Source: Aldehydirespirator sp963667505 (GTDB lineage Bacteria > Actinomycetota > Acidimicrobiia > Acidimicrobiales > Aldehydirespiratoraceae). From it: a stretch of DNA of 64,000 nt. The notes beneath the pieces were generated by a model. That model did no database searches. It saw only the letters and a list, made by a program, of their open reading frames with translations, and had not been told where the DNA came from. The position numbers and the translations under genes are program-made. How positions within the stretch are numbered: position 1 is the first letter of the stretch; the number at the start of each line of letters is the position of its first letter. Positions 24,790 through 32,883 of the stretch are shown here, piece after piece. The DNA lies in the NCBI GenBank assembly GCA_963667505.2, contig OY763490.2, positions 1,860,001-1,924,000 on the forward strand, written 5' to 3'.

Positions 24790-25707
24790 ATGCCTGAAAT
24801 CATCGAGGTTGAGGCTTATCGGCGGGCTATTGCGGCTACTGAGGGGCGGACGGTGGTCCGAGTTCATGCGCCGGACGAGTGGTTCGCCAAGGGGGACACG
24901 ACCACTGACGGGCTGCGGCTGGAGTTGACCGGGGCGCTGGTCGAGAGGGTGCGGCGCATCGGCAAGCTGGTGGTCATGGACACCGACGGGCCTCGGCTGG
25001 GGCTGCGGTTCGGGATGACCGGCAAGATCGTGGTGGACGGGGCCATGCCCATCGACCACCTGCTATACGACAGCCCCCGCCACGAGCCGGCCTGGGACCG
25101 GTTCGGGCTGGAGTTCGACGGCGGCGGGGCGATGGTGCTGCGCGATCCCCGCCGGCTCGGCGGCGTGCAGCTCGACCCCGACGAGGACCGGCTCGGGCCG
25201 GACGCTCTGTCGCTGACGCTCGGACAGCTGCGCAAGGCGCTGGCCGGCTCGACGGTGGCGCTCAAGGCCCGGCTGTTGGATCAGCGCCGGGTGGCCGGGC
25301 TCGGCAACCTGCTGGTCGACGAGGCGCTGTGGCGGGCCCACCTGTCCCCCGTCCGGGAGGCCCGCTCGCTGGACCCAAAGGAGTCGGCCCGGCTCCATCG
25401 CAACATCCGGCGCACGCTGACCGTGCTCAGCGAGAGGGGCGGCTCCCACACCGGCGACCTCCAGCCCGCCCGGGTCCGGGGCGGTTGCTGCCCCCGCACC
25501 GGAGAAGCCGCTGCGCCGCGAGCAGGTAGGAGGCCGCACCACCTACTGGTGCCCCGAACACCAAGAGTGACCGGCACCGGGGACACGCCACCGACTCCAA
25601 CACCCAACGCGAATTCGCGTGACCGCAAAACGCGAGTTCGCGTGATCGCTCACACGCCCGGATCGCGCCCACGCCCCGCCGCGCCGCCCGGGACCCGAGC
25701 GTATTGA
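24790..25707 (+). CDS. mutM: Fpg/Nei-family DNA glycosylase, 3' end frameshifted
   Basis: A base-excision repair enzyme that removes oxidised purines and nicks the abasic site. The mature N-terminus after Met is PEIIEVE (catalytic Pro2, Glu3). A conserved lysine lies in RRIGKLVVM, and the H2TH region reads LLDQRRVAGLGNLLVDEALWRAHLSP. The C-terminal zinc finger is broken by one extra base near 25,501-25,507. The next frame continues PLRREQVGGRTTYWCPEH and ends in TGA at 25,568-25,570. Removing one base gives 259 residues, normal for the family. The frame as given has a meaningless tail to 25,707. It lies 7 bp after the VapC gene. A function other than Fpg, such as a Nei2-like role, cannot be excluded. 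Confidence 0.85.
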   Translation: MPEIIEVEAYRRAIAATEGRTVVRVHAPDEWFAKGDTTTDGLRLELTGALVERVRRIGKLVVMDTDGPRLGLRFGMTGKIVVDGAMPIDHLLYDSPRHEPAWDRFGLEFDGGGAMVLRDPRRLGGVQLDPDEDRLGPDALSLTLGQLRKALAGSTVALKARLLDQRRVAGLGNLLVDEALWRAHLSPVREARSLDPKESARLHRNIRRTLTVLSERGGSHTGDLQPARVRGGCCPRTGEAAAPRAGRRPHHLLVPRTPRVTGTGDTPPTPTPNANSRDRKTRVRVIAHTPGSRPRPAAPPGTRAY

Positions 25708-25722
25708 GCAGCTGCCGCTACC

Positions 25723-25734
25723 TAGCCTTATGGG
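25723..25734 (+). promoter_or_regulatory. Putative leaderless -10 element of engB
   Basis: TAGCCT (25,723-25,728) followed by TATGGG and ATG at 25,735. Confidence 0.45.
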
Positions 25735-26328
25735 ATGGCTGGGTCACTGTCGTTGCGCTTCGTATCGTCGTTCGCCCGCGCCGACCGGATGCCCGCCACC
25801 ATCGCTGAGGTGGCGCTGGTGGGGCGGTCCAACGTGGGGAAGTCGTCGCTGCTGAACGCGCTGGCCCAGCGCAAGGGACTGGCCCGCACGTCCAAGACTC
25901 CCGGCGCCACCCGGCTGCTCAACGCGTTCGAGCTCGGGGCGGAGGGGTCGCGGCGCTGGCTGGTGGACCTGCCCGGTTACGGGTACGCCAAGGCGTCCAA
26001 GGCCGAACAGGGCCGGTGGAGCGCGATGGCGGAGCGGTACCTCGTCGACCGCGAGCCGTTGCGGGGCGTGCTGCACCTGATCGACGGTGAGATCGGCCCC
26101 ACCCGCCTCGACCTGCAGACGGTCGAATGGCTCGACAGCCTCGGCCTGCCGGTGACCTACGTGGCCACCAAGGCCGACAAGGTGCGGCCGTCCCGGCGCG
26201 GCGCCCGCCGGGCCGAGCTCGCCGCCAAGCTCGGCGCCGACCGGGGCAGCGTGCAATGGACCAGCGCCGCCAAAGGCACCGGCATTCCCGAGCTCCGAGC
26301 CCTGGTCTCAGCCCTGCTGAACGCCTAG
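25735..26328 (+). CDS. engB: Ribosome-biogenesis GTPase EngB (YihA/YsxC)
   Basis: A 197-residue single-domain GTPase needed for assembly of the large ribosomal subunit. G motifs: G1 GRSNVGKSS (near residue 30), the Thr-containing switch SKTPGATR, G3 DLPGYGYAK, G4 TKADK and G5 SAAKGTG. Length and motif spacing are typical. The start at ATG 25,735 follows a leaderless-type -10. It converges on the aminotransferase gene, with 46 bp between stops that hold a short direct repeat. Confidence 0.94.
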   Translation: MAGSLSLRFVSSFARADRMPATIAEVALVGRSNVGKSSLLNALAQRKGLARTSKTPGATRLLNAFELGAEGSRRWLVDLPGYGYAKASKAEQGRWSAMAERYLVDREPLRGVLHLIDGEIGPTRLDLQTVEWLDSLGLPVTYVATKADKVRPSRRGARRAELAAKLGADRGSVQWTSAAKGTGIPELRALVSALLNA

Positions 26329-26337
26329 CCGCGCCCA

Positions 26338-26383
26338 GGCCGGCACCCAAACCCCTAGGCCCGGCACCGAACCCCTAGGCCGA
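26338..26383. repeat. Short direct repeat at the engB/aminotransferase convergence
   Basis: GGCACC-AA-CCCCTAGGCC occurs twice in tandem in the gap between converging genes. The second copy runs into the last codons of the aminotransferase gene, and CCTAGG is itself palindromic. A role in transcription termination is possible but unproven. Confidence 0.4.
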
Positions 26384-27559
26384 CTCGGCGGTGGCTGCTA
26401 ACGACGCAACCGCGGCGGGCAGGCCGTGGCCGTGGGGCAGGCCCAGCACCGTCATGGCCGTCTCCAAGCCGCCCAGGGCGCCCAACAGCATCGGCTCGTT
26501 GAGGTCGCCCACGTGGCCGATGCGGAACGCTCGGCCCTCCATCTCCGCCATCATCCCCGAGCCCACGCTCACCCGGAAGCGATCCCTGGCCATCTCGATG
26601 AGCGGGCCGGCCGCGATGGGGGCGGTGTGCACGCAGGTGATGGCCGCAGCCCGATTCTTGGGCTCGGGGATGTTGATCTCCCAGGGGCCGCCCGAGGCCC
26701 AGCCCTCCACGGCCGCGTGGACGGCGGCGGCCCAGCGACGGTGCCGCGCCACCGAGGCGTCGATCCCGCCGGACTCGGCGATCATGTCCAGCGCGGCCCG
26801 CAGCGCGAAGATGTGCTGCTCCGGCGGCGTGCCCCCGAAGCGCTTGTAGATGTGGCCCTCCTCGAACCGGGGCGCCCAGGCCAGATGGAACCGGGGCGTG
26901 GCCGCCGACCGATTCCGCTCCATGGCCCGTTCGCTGAGGGCGCAGAACGACAGCCCCGGCGGCATCATCAGCCCCTTCTGGGAAGCGGCCACCACCACGT
27001 CGATCCCCCACTCGCGCATGCGCAGGGGCTCGGTGCCCAGCGAGCAGACCGCGTCCACCACGAACAGCGCGGGATGGCCGACGGCGTCGATGGCGTCGCG
27101 CACCGCGGCCAGGTCGGTCACGGCGCCGGTGGAGGTCTCGGTGTGGACGACGCAGACATTGCGGATGCGGCCGTCGGTGTCGGCAGCGAGGATGTCGGCG
27201 ATCTCCGCCGGGTCGGTCGGATGGCGCAGATCGAACCGGGTGGACACCACCTCGTAGCCCATGTCCCGGGCCATCATCGCCCAGCGCCTGCCGAACAGCC
27301 CGCAGTCGGGGATGAGCACCGTGTCGCCGGGGTCGAGCGTGTTGGTCAGCGACGACTCCCAGGCGCCATGGCCCACCGTGGTCAGCACGACCATCGCGTC
27401 GGCGCCGCCGAAGATCGCGGGCAGCTCGTCCCACACGCTGTCGGCCAGCGCTACGAACTCCGGGTCGGAGAAGTCCATCGCAGGCCGCCGGAACGCCTCC
27501 AGCACCCGGTCGGGGATGTTCGTCGGCCCCGGATTCTGCACGAAGTAACGCCCAGTCAC
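26375..27559 (-). CDS. Class V aminotransferase, serine/alanine-glyoxylate type
   Basis: About 394 residues. A PLP enzyme of the serine-glyoxylate/alanine-glyoxylate aminotransferase family. N-terminal NPGPTNIPDRVLEAF and DFSDPEF, the cofactor-binding TVGHGAWESSLTN, VVDAVCSLGTEPL and the lysine in AASQKGLMMPPG (Lys195 from this start) are all family features. The frame extends further upstream, but that part is a low-complexity tandem repeat. The GTG at 27,559, preceded by GAAGG at 6-7 nt, gives the family-like start VTGRYFVQNPGP; a GTG two codons earlier is the alternative. With guaD nearby, a ureidoglycine-glyoxylate activity is conceivable, but nothing else of that pathway is visible. Confidence 0.85.
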   Translation of the reverse strand: MTGRYFVQNPGPTNIPDRVLEAFRRPAMDFSDPEFVALADSVWDELPAIFGGADAMVVLTTVGHGAWESSLTNTLDPGDTVLIPDCGLFGRRWAMMARDMGYEVVSTRFDLRHPTDPAEIADILAADTDGRIRNVCVVHTETSTGAVTDLAAVRDAIDAVGHPALFVVDAVCSLGTEPLRMREWGIDVVVAASQKGLMMPPGLSFCALSERAMERNRSAATPRFHLAWAPRFEEGHIYKRFGGTPPEQHIFALRAALDMIAESGGIDASVARHRRWAAAVHAAVEGWASGGPWEINIPEPKNRAAAITCVHTAPIAAGPLIEMARDRFRVSVGSGMMAEMEGRAFRIGHVGDLNEPMLLGALGGLETAMTVLGLPHGHGLPAAVASLAATAESA

Positions 27560-27775
27560 GCCCACACCTTCAGCTGCGACGCCATGGGCAACCCCATCCC
27601 CCTGCACCAAAGAAGACACCGCCCGGTCACGCCTGCGACCCCACACACGACCCCATGGGCAACCCCGTCGGTCTGCACCAAGAGAGACACCACCCGGTCA
27701 CGCCTGCCCACACCACCTGCGACGCCATAGGCAACCCCATCCGGCCTGCACCCAGGGAGACCCCTCACGCCTGCG
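27560..27775 (-). repeat. Three-copy tandem repeat upstream of the aminotransferase gene
   Basis: Imperfect copies of about 55-60 bp begin near 27,575, 27,650 and 27,718. Each contains CATGGGCAACCCC, CTGCACCAA-GA-GACACC and CCGGTCACGCC. The end of each copy resembles the first codons of the aminotransferase gene itself (GGCGTGAC-GGGCG on the minus strand), so the array probably grew by duplication of the gene's start region. From 27,776 to 27,844 nothing is recognised. Confidence 0.6.
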
Positions 27776-27844
27776 ACTCCACCAGCAACCTCACCTGCGA
27801 CTCCAACGGTTCTGCGCCGGCTTCGGGGCTCTACGGCCGGGGGC

Positions 27845-28999
27845 TCACAGCTCTAGCCCGGCTGCGAGAGACTCGACAGACTCGATGAACTCCTCGACCA
27901 TCTCATAGACCACCTGGGCACTGGACTTGCTGTGGTTCATGGTGCCCACGATCTGACCGACGAAGTAGTTGGCCAGCTTCTCGGCGCCCGAGCCCGCCGT
28001 GTGCGCGGCCCGCTCGATGCGACGCTGGGCGGTGCGGGTGAGCACCGGCTGCAGCGGCATCGGCAGCGGGTCGGGCGTGTCGGCCCGCTGCCACTCCTCG
28101 GTCCAGGCCGACTTGAGCATCCGGGCCGGCTTGCCGGTGAGCGAGCGCGACCGCATCGTGTCCGACGACGTGGCCGACAGCATCTTGTCCTTCACCACCG
28201 GGTGGGTCTCGGCCTCGGCGGTGGTCAGCCACACCGAGCCGCACCACACGCCCTCGGCCCCGAGAGCCATGGCAGCGGCCATCTGACGGCCCCGGCCGAT
28301 GCCGCCCGCGCCGAGCACCGGCATGTCCACGGCGTCCACGATCTCGGGGATCAGCACCATCGAGCCGATCTCGCCGGTGTGGCCGCCGGCCTCGTACCCC
28401 TGGGCGATGATGATGTCCACTCCGGCGTTCTGGTGGCGCTCGGCGTGGACCGCCCGGCCGGCCAGGGCGCCCACGAGCTTGCCGGCGTCCTTGGCGGCGT
28501 CGATCATGTGCTGGGGCGGCGGGCCGAGGGCGTTGGCCACGAAGGCGCTGCGGTGGGCGAGGGCGATCTCGAGCTGGGCGCCGGCGGCGTCGGCCGAGAA
28601 CGGCGTGACGTCGCCCAGGCTGCCGAAGGAGGTGAGCGAGTCGGAAGTGTCGTCGTCGGGCAGCGGGGCTACGTCGTAGCGGGCCAGGATGTCGTCCACG
28701 AACTCGACGTGGGTGGCCGGGATGAGCTGGCGGACGTCGTCGAGGGTGTACCCGCCGTCAGCGCCGCCGGTGCCGCTGGCCAGGCTGGCCGGGATGATCA
28801 CGTCCACGCCGTAGGGCCTGTCGCCGACCTCGTCCTCGATCCAGTCCAAGTCGGTCTCCAGGGACTCGGGCGAGTGGGCCACCGCGCCGAGCACGCCCAT
28901 TCCCCCGGCCTTGGACACCGCGGCCACCACGTCTCGGCAGTGGCTGAAGGCCAAGATCGGGAACTCGATTCCCAGCATGTCGGTGATCCGTGTCTTCAC
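27845..28999 (-). CDS. Nitronate monooxygenase / 2-nitropropane dioxygenase-family flavoprotein
   Basis: A 384-residue FMN-dependent TIM-barrel enzyme. Hallmarks: ITDMLGIEFPILAFSHC at the N-terminus, VSKAGGMGVLGA, IIAQGYEAGGHTGEIGSM, and the phosphate-binding DMPVLGAGGIGRGRQMAAAMALGAEGVWCGSVWL. The family oxidises nitronates or reduces enoyl substrates, and the substrate here cannot be read from sequence. The insert between the barrel strands (LPDDDTSDSLTSFGSLGD) and the long C-terminal helices are typical of actinobacterial members that sit among acyl-CoA metabolism genes. An acyl-CoA dehydrogenase gene lies upstream on the same strand, separated by a hairpin array. The start is the GTG 7 nt after TAGGCT. 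Confidence 0.87.
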   Translation of the reverse strand: MKTRITDMLGIEFPILAFSHCRDVVAAVSKAGGMGVLGAVAHSPESLETDLDWIEDEVGDRPYGVDVIIPASLASGTGGADGGYTLDDVRQLIPATHVEFVDDILARYDVAPLPDDDTSDSLTSFGSLGDVTPFSADAAGAQLEIALAHRSAFVANALGPPPQHMIDAAKDAGKLVGALAGRAVHAERHQNAGVDIIIAQGYEAGGHTGEIGSMVLIPEIVDAVDMPVLGAGGIGRGRQMAAAMALGAEGVWCGSVWLTTAEAETHPVVKDKMLSATSSDTMRSRSLTGKPARMLKSAWTEEWQRADTPDPLPMPLQPVLTRTAQRRIERAAHTAGSGAEKLANYFVGQIVGTMNHSKSSAQVVYEMVEEFIESVESLAAGLEL

Positions 29000-29012
29000 A
29001 GCCGTGAGCCTA
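29000..29012 (-). promoter_or_regulatory. Putative leaderless -10 element of the nitronate monooxygenase gene
   Basis: On the minus strand TAGGCT (29,012-29,007), 7 nt, then GTG at 28,999. It has the same arrangement as the plus-strand genes. Confidence 0.45.
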
Positions 29013-29075
29013 GTGACAGGCGACCGTGGCCGCTGCCGTGCCTACCGCCCGCCTCGACCACCAAGGCCACCTAAG

Positions 29076-29400
29076 CCCACAACGCCCAAAGCAGCCCCGA
29101 CCGCTGCCAACTCCCCGCCAGACAACCCCCCGCTCCCCGAACTGGCAGCAATATGCCCGCCATACAAGCAAAACACTGCCAATTCGCGGGACGGGTACAT
29201 CCCAACACCGAACTGGCAGCCCCGAACGCCGAAAACCGCACCCACCACTGCCAACTCCCCGCCAGACAACCCCCCGCTCCCCGAACTGGCAGTAATATGC
29301 CCGCCATACAAGCAAAACGCTGCCAATTCGCGACCAACCACCGCTCGCCGGCCGAACTGGCAGCAATATGCCCGCTATACGAGCAAAACGCTGCCAATTC
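29076..29400 (+). repeat. Array of four hairpin elements plus one right half
   Basis: Full elements lie at 29,139-29,185, 29,210-29,258, 29,283-29,330 and 29,354-29,400, with start-to-start distances of 71, 73 and 71 bp. A right half (CAACGCCCAAAGC...CTGCCAACTCC) ends near 29,115. Three copies share the loop ATATGCCCGC-ATAC, while the copy at 29,210 has the GCC/GGC inner-stem variant. They lie on the plus strand although both flanking genes are on the minus strand. The remainder of the 468-bp gap (29,401-29,467) holds short GGCGACTCGGGG repeats only. Confidence 0.8.
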
Positions 29401-29467
29401 GACTCGGGGACGCCGGGAGCGGCGGACTCGGGGATGAAGGAGCGGCCCAGCGGCGACTCGGGGGACG

Positions 29468-30700
29468 CTAAGGGCGGTGGACTCTCGTCTCGCTCCAGGT
29501 GAGGCCAGCCTCCACGTTGGGCTCTCGGGGTAGGCCCAGGGCGTGCTCGGCCACGATGTTGCGCTGCACGGCGAAGGTGCCGCCGCCGATCGTCAGCGCG
29601 GGCGAGAACAGCAGGCCGTAGTGCCAGATGGGGTCCACCTCGGGGAACTGGCCCCCGCCCCGCGGGAACCTGACCTCGGTGGCACCGGTCTGCATGGACT
29701 TCGGTATCTCCCCCGCCGGCCCCGACCCGGTGAGCATCCCGGCCGCGCCCGCCGTGGCCGCAGCCAGCTCCATCACCCGCTGGCCGAGGTCGTCGGACAT
29801 GATCTTCAGGATCGACGCCTTCGGCCCCGGCGTTCGCCCCGCCAGCCGGGCGCTGAGGGCGCGCAACTGGTTGAGGCGCAGCACCTCGGCCTCGCAGTAG
29901 ACCGCAGCCACACGGTCGCGCAGCACCGCATCAGCCACCCCGCCATTGCGCCGCACCAGCTCGATCAGCTTCTGCGCGGTCGGGCCGAGGCTCCACAGCA
30001 CCCCGCCCGAGGACAGCCCGACCCGCTCGTTGGCCAGCGTCACCTTGGCCAGCCGCCAGCCGTCGCCCTCGGCGCCCACCCGCAGGCCGACCGGCAGACG
30101 CACGTCGTCGAAGAACACATGGTTGAACGAGTGGGCGGTGGTCATGTCCACGATGGGCTGCATAGACACGCCGGGGGCGTCCATCGGGCAGATGAAGTAG
30201 GAGATGCCTCGGTGTTTGGGCACGTCGGGGTCGGTGCGGGCGATGAGGATTCCGAACTTGGCATGATGGGCGCCGCTCGACCAGATCTTGGAGCCGTTGA
30301 CCACATACGTGTCGCCGTCGCGCACCGCCCGGGTGGACAGCGAGGCCAGGTCCGACCCGGAGTCGGGCTCGCTGAAGAGCTGGCACCAGAACTCCTCGCC
30401 GCTGAAGGTCGGCCACAGGTAGCGGTCCTTCTGCTCGGGCGTGCCGGCCAGCAGGATGGTGGGCGCAGCCCAGCCGATGCCGATCAGGTTGTCGGGCCGC
30501 TTCACCCCCGCCGCCCGCAGTTCCTCGTCGATCACCAACTGGTGCAGCCCGTCGGCCTCCAGCCCCCACGGCCGCGGCCAGTGCGGCACCACGTACCCGG
30601 CCTCGGCCAGCTGCCGCCCAGTCGGCGCCGGATGGTCGGCCAGCCAGCGCCTGACCGCCAGCCGCCGAGGATCGTCGTCGGAAGGCAGGTCGAAGTCCAT
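29468..30700 (-). CDS. Acyl-CoA dehydrogenase
   Basis: A 410-residue FAD enzyme that introduces a trans-2 double bond in an acyl-CoA thioester. Family segments: IGIGWAAPTILLAGTPEQKDRYLWP, the FAD/acyl-binding CQLFSEPDSGSDLASLSTRAVRDGD, YVVNGSKIWSSGAHHA, the middle beta domain (GISYFICPMDAPGVSMQPI), and C-terminal TIGGGTFAVQRNIVAEHALGLPRE. The ATG at 30,700, with a G-rich stretch before it, is chosen over a GTG seven codons upstream. Substrate chain length cannot be told from sequence; the type resembles members involved in sterol or branched-chain degradation in actinobacteria. The P450 and nitronate monooxygenase nearby fit a general lipid-oxidation neighbourhood. Confidence 0.9.
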   Translation of the reverse strand: MDFDLPSDDDPRRLAVRRWLADHPAPTGRQLAEAGYVVPHWPRPWGLEADGLHQLVIDEELRAAGVKRPDNLIGIGWAAPTILLAGTPEQKDRYLWPTFSGEEFWCQLFSEPDSGSDLASLSTRAVRDGDTYVVNGSKIWSSGAHHAKFGILIARTDPDVPKHRGISYFICPMDAPGVSMQPIVDMTTAHSFNHVFFDDVRLPVGLRVGAEGDGWRLAKVTLANERVGLSSGGVLWSLGPTAQKLIELVRRNGGVADAVLRDRVAAVYCEAEVLRLNQLRALSARLAGRTPGPKASILKIMSDDLGQRVMELAAATAGAAGMLTGSGPAGEIPKSMQTGATEVRFPRGGGQFPEVDPIWHYGLLFSPALTIGGGTFAVQRNIVAEHALGLPREPNVEAGLTWSETRVHRP

Positions 30701-30761
30701 CAACCCCCACTCTCGCCGCACCAGCCCCCACTCGCAACGGGCGGAAGCGCCCGTAGACGAC

Positions 30762-30836
30762 CTCGTTCAGCACATGTCCAAGGCAATGCCCGTTCCGCTC
30801 CCCTGGCACGGACTGGGCCTGATCGACACCGGTGCC
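30762..30836 (+). pseudogene. Fragment duplicated from the retropepsin-like gene
   Basis: This 75-bp stretch matches 31,417-31,491, and the last roughly 50 bp (from ATGCCCGTTCCGC to GACACCGGTGCC) are identical. It encodes the same AMPVPLPWHGLGLIDTGA motif as the active-site region of the downstream gene, then diverges after Gly-Ala. There is no start and no following protease sequence, so it is a relic. The rest of the 367-bp gap upstream of 31,068 holds only a 61-bp tandem repeat and filler. Confidence 0.7.
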
Positions 30837-30895
30837 GTCGCTGTTGATCAGCAGCCGCTAGGGCGCTGGGCCCGCCGACACGCACAACCCGGCGG

Positions 30896-31017
30896 GGGCG
30901 TCCGCTCCCCATCCCTGCCGCAAGCTCATCGCCCCCTGGGAGGCGCCCTCCAGGCGGGGCGTTCGCTCCCCATCCCTGCTGCAAGCTCATCGCCCCCGGG
31001 GAAGCGCCCTTCAGGCA
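30896..31017. repeat. Two-copy 61-bp tandem repeat
   Basis: GGGCGT-CGCTCCCCATCCCTGC, then GCAAGCTCATCGCCCCC and GCGCCCT-CAGGC, occurs twice head to tail with a 61-bp period. It precedes the small-protein/retropepsin pair and has no recognised function. Confidence 0.7.
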
Positions 31018-31067
31018 GGCCTTCCTATCCGCGCGGCGCGGCCCGTCCCCATGCCATACTCCGCTGT

Positions 31068-31328
31068 ATGGAGCCGGACCCCGTGATCGAGCGCCTCGAG
31101 GCCTCGTTCGACCGTCGACGCTCCAAGATGCTGCGCGACCACGAGGGCAAATGGGCGCTAATGATCTATCGCCGCCTCAGCGAGCCGACCGAGTTCTTCG
31201 ATACGCAGCGGGAGGCCACGAACGCGGGCTTCCACAGAGCCAACGGCCAGCGGTTCCTCGTGAAGCAGGTGCTTGAGGAAGACCGGGTGTACAACATCAC
31301 CCGGCTCATCACGTACAGCCATTCCTGA
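31068..31328 (+). CDS. Small protein, possibly DUF5678-like, upstream of the retropepsin gene
   Basis: 86 residues, no signal peptide or membrane segment. The core DHEGKWALMIYRRLSEPTEFFDTQREATNAGFHRANGQRFLVKQVL follows the pattern 'GKWA-v....ea...a.......flVk.V' of small DUF5678-type proteins. From memory, these often precede retropepsin-like protease genes; the assignment is tentative. ATG 31,068 follows CATACT by 7 nt, a possible leaderless -10. The stop lies inside the open frame of the protease gene, so the two are probably translated together. The function may be to regulate or present a substrate to the protease, but this is an inference from adjacency. Confidence 0.55.
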   Translation: MEPDPVIERLEASFDRRRSKMLRDHEGKWALMIYRRLSEPTEFFDTQREATNAGFHRANGQRFLVKQVLEEDRVYNITRLITYSHS

Positions 31329-31782
31329 CGACCTCGACTACACGCGAATCGTCGGGATCGTCGATCCCTCCCGCGGCGCGCTCGTGGACGTCAAGATCGA
31401 GGCGCCCGGAGACCAACTCGATCAGCACGGCTCCGAGGCGATGCCCGTTCCGCTCCCCTGGCACGGACTGGGCCTGATCGACACCGGTGCCGATGTCTCG
31501 TGCGTCAATGTGGGGGTCGCTCAGGCGCTGAACATCAAGCCCGTGACCCGGTACCGCGTCAACACTCCGTCCGGCGTCGAGGTGCGTGACGTCTACCAGC
31601 TTCGGGTAACGCTGGGAGCAGGTCTGGACAATCCGCCCGACCCCATCGATGTCAAGGCACCAGAGGTGCAAATCGCTGTCGGCACGATGCTCATCGGGCG
31701 CGATGTTCTCGGGCGCGGCGAACTGGCCTGGTACGGCCCCGACGCCCGGTTTGAATGGGTGCTGCCCCGCAGCCGTGGTTGA
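31273..31782 (+). CDS. Retropepsin-like (clan AA) aspartic protease
   Basis: The catalytic motif LIDTGADVSCVN (Asp70 counted from the GTG at 31,273) is followed by a flap-like region (YRVNTPSGVEVRDVYQLRVTLG). The second family motif is IGRDVLGRGEL near the C-terminus. A single DTGA motif in a chain of about 130-170 residues implies a homodimeric protease of the retropepsin type. The start is uncertain: GTG 31,273 overlaps the preceding gene by 56 bp and GTG 31,384 would lack part of the N-terminus, with no ATG between. No signal peptide or membrane segment is seen. A 75-bp copy of the active-site region lies 650 bp upstream. Substrate unknown. Confidence 0.75.
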   Translation: MRKTGCTTSPGSSRTAIPDDLDYTRIVGIVDPSRGALVDVKIEAPGDQLDQHGSEAMPVPLPWHGLGLIDTGADVSCVNVGVAQALNIKPVTRYRVNTPSGVEVRDVYQLRVTLGAGLDNPPDPIDVKAPEVQIAVGTMLIGRDVLGRGELAWYGPDARFEWVLPRSRG

Positions 31783-31846
31783 CTGTCGGCAGCATCCTTG
31801 AGCCGCGCTGCGGATCATGGCAAGAGCTACATCAAGAGGAGCGACG

Positions 31847-32878
31847 ATGAAGCTGGGACTGAACACGGGGTACTGGTCGGCGGGGCCTCCTCGGGGTGTG
31901 GCCGAGCAGATCGAGGCTGCGGAGCGGCTCGGGTTCGACTCGATCTGGACGGCGGAGGCCTACGGGTCGGACTGCTTCACGCCGCTGGCGTGGTGGGGTG
32001 CGGCCACCGAGCGGGTGCGCCTCGGCACGTCGATCACCCAGATGTCGGCCCGCACGCCGGCGGCCACCGCCATGGCCGCCATGACGTTGGACCACCTCTC
32101 GGGCGGCCGGTTCGTGCTGGGAGTGGGCGCTTCCGGCCCGCAGGTGGTGGAGGGCTGGTACGGGCGGCCCTACCGTCGGCCGCTGGCCCGCACCCGGGAG
32201 TACGTGGACATCGTGCGGCAGGTGGTGGACCGGGCCGGGCCGGTCGCCTACGACGGCGAGTTCTACCAACTGCCCTACACCGGCGACGGCAGCACCGGAC
32301 TGGGCAAGGCCCTCAAGAGCACGGTGCACCCGCGGCGGCGCGACATCCCGATCTTCCTGGGCGCCGAGGGCCCGAAGAACGTGGCCCTGGCGGCCGAGAT
32401 CTGCGACGGCTGGCTGGCGTGGCTGTTCTCTCCCGGCCACGACGACATGTACCGGGATTTTCTGGCGGACGGCTTCGGTCGTCCCGGCGCCCGGCGCGGC
32501 CCTGATGACTTCGAGGTGGTGGCGTCCACCATCCTGGTGCCCGGCGACGACCTGGACGCCTGCGCGGACTTCGTGCGGCCGGTGATCTCGCTGTACGTAG
32601 GCGGCATGGGCGCCAAGGGGGCCAACTTCCATCGGGCGGTGTTCGACCGGATGGGCTACGAGGCCCAGTGCGACACCATCCAGGACCTGTACCTGTCCGG
32701 CGACAAGGCTGCGGCCACCGCGGCGGTGACCACCCAAATGTGCGAGGAGATCGCGCTGATCGGCCCGTGGCCCAAGATCGCTGAGGACCTGGAGGCGTGG
32801 CGAGCCTCAGTGGTGACCACGCTGCTGGTCAGCGGCGACCCCGCCACCCTCGAGCGCTTCGCCGAACTGGCAGGCTGA
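31847..32878 (+). CDS. LLM-class F420-dependent oxidoreductase
   Basis: A 343-residue luciferase-like TIM-barrel protein. It begins MKLGLNTGYWSAGPP, then IEAAERLGFDSIWTAEAYGSDCFTPLAW, TERVRLGTSITQMSARTPA, TLDHLSGGRFVLGVGASGPQVVEGW, and IFLGAEGPKNVALAAEICDGWL. These are features of F420-dependent members such as MSMEG-type oxidoreductases of actinobacteria; the substrate is unknown. ATG 31,847 has a good ribosome-binding site (AAGAGGAG, 5 nt before). It is one of the few genes here with a clear Shine-Dalgarno sequence. The last codons (GAACTGGCAGGC) happen to resemble the hairpin-element arm that follows the stop after 5 bp. Confidence 0.9.
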   Translation: MKLGLNTGYWSAGPPRGVAEQIEAAERLGFDSIWTAEAYGSDCFTPLAWWGAATERVRLGTSITQMSARTPAATAMAAMTLDHLSGGRFVLGVGASGPQVVEGWYGRPYRRPLARTREYVDIVRQVVDRAGPVAYDGEFYQLPYTGDGSTGLGKALKSTVHPRRRDIPIFLGAEGPKNVALAAEICDGWLAWLFSPGHDDMYRDFLADGFGRPGARRGPDDFEVVASTILVPGDDLDACADFVRPVISLYVGGMGAKGANFHRAVFDRMGYEAQCDTIQDLYLSGDKAAATAAVTTQMCEEIALIGPWPKIAEDLEAWRASVVTTLLVSGDPATLERFAELAG

Positions 32879-32883
32879 CGCCG

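Noticed and set aside
24381..25707. VapC and the Fpg-like gene as one toxin operon with a third functional partner
   Set aside because: The 7-bp gap permits co-transcription, but Fpg is a housekeeping repair enzyme and I know of no three-gene system of this kind.
30441..31328. A 295-codon protein extending upstream of the small DUF5678-like gene
   Set aside because: The upstream portion lies across the acyl-CoA dehydrogenase start, a gene relic and a tandem repeat. The conserved-looking part begins at ATG 31,068.
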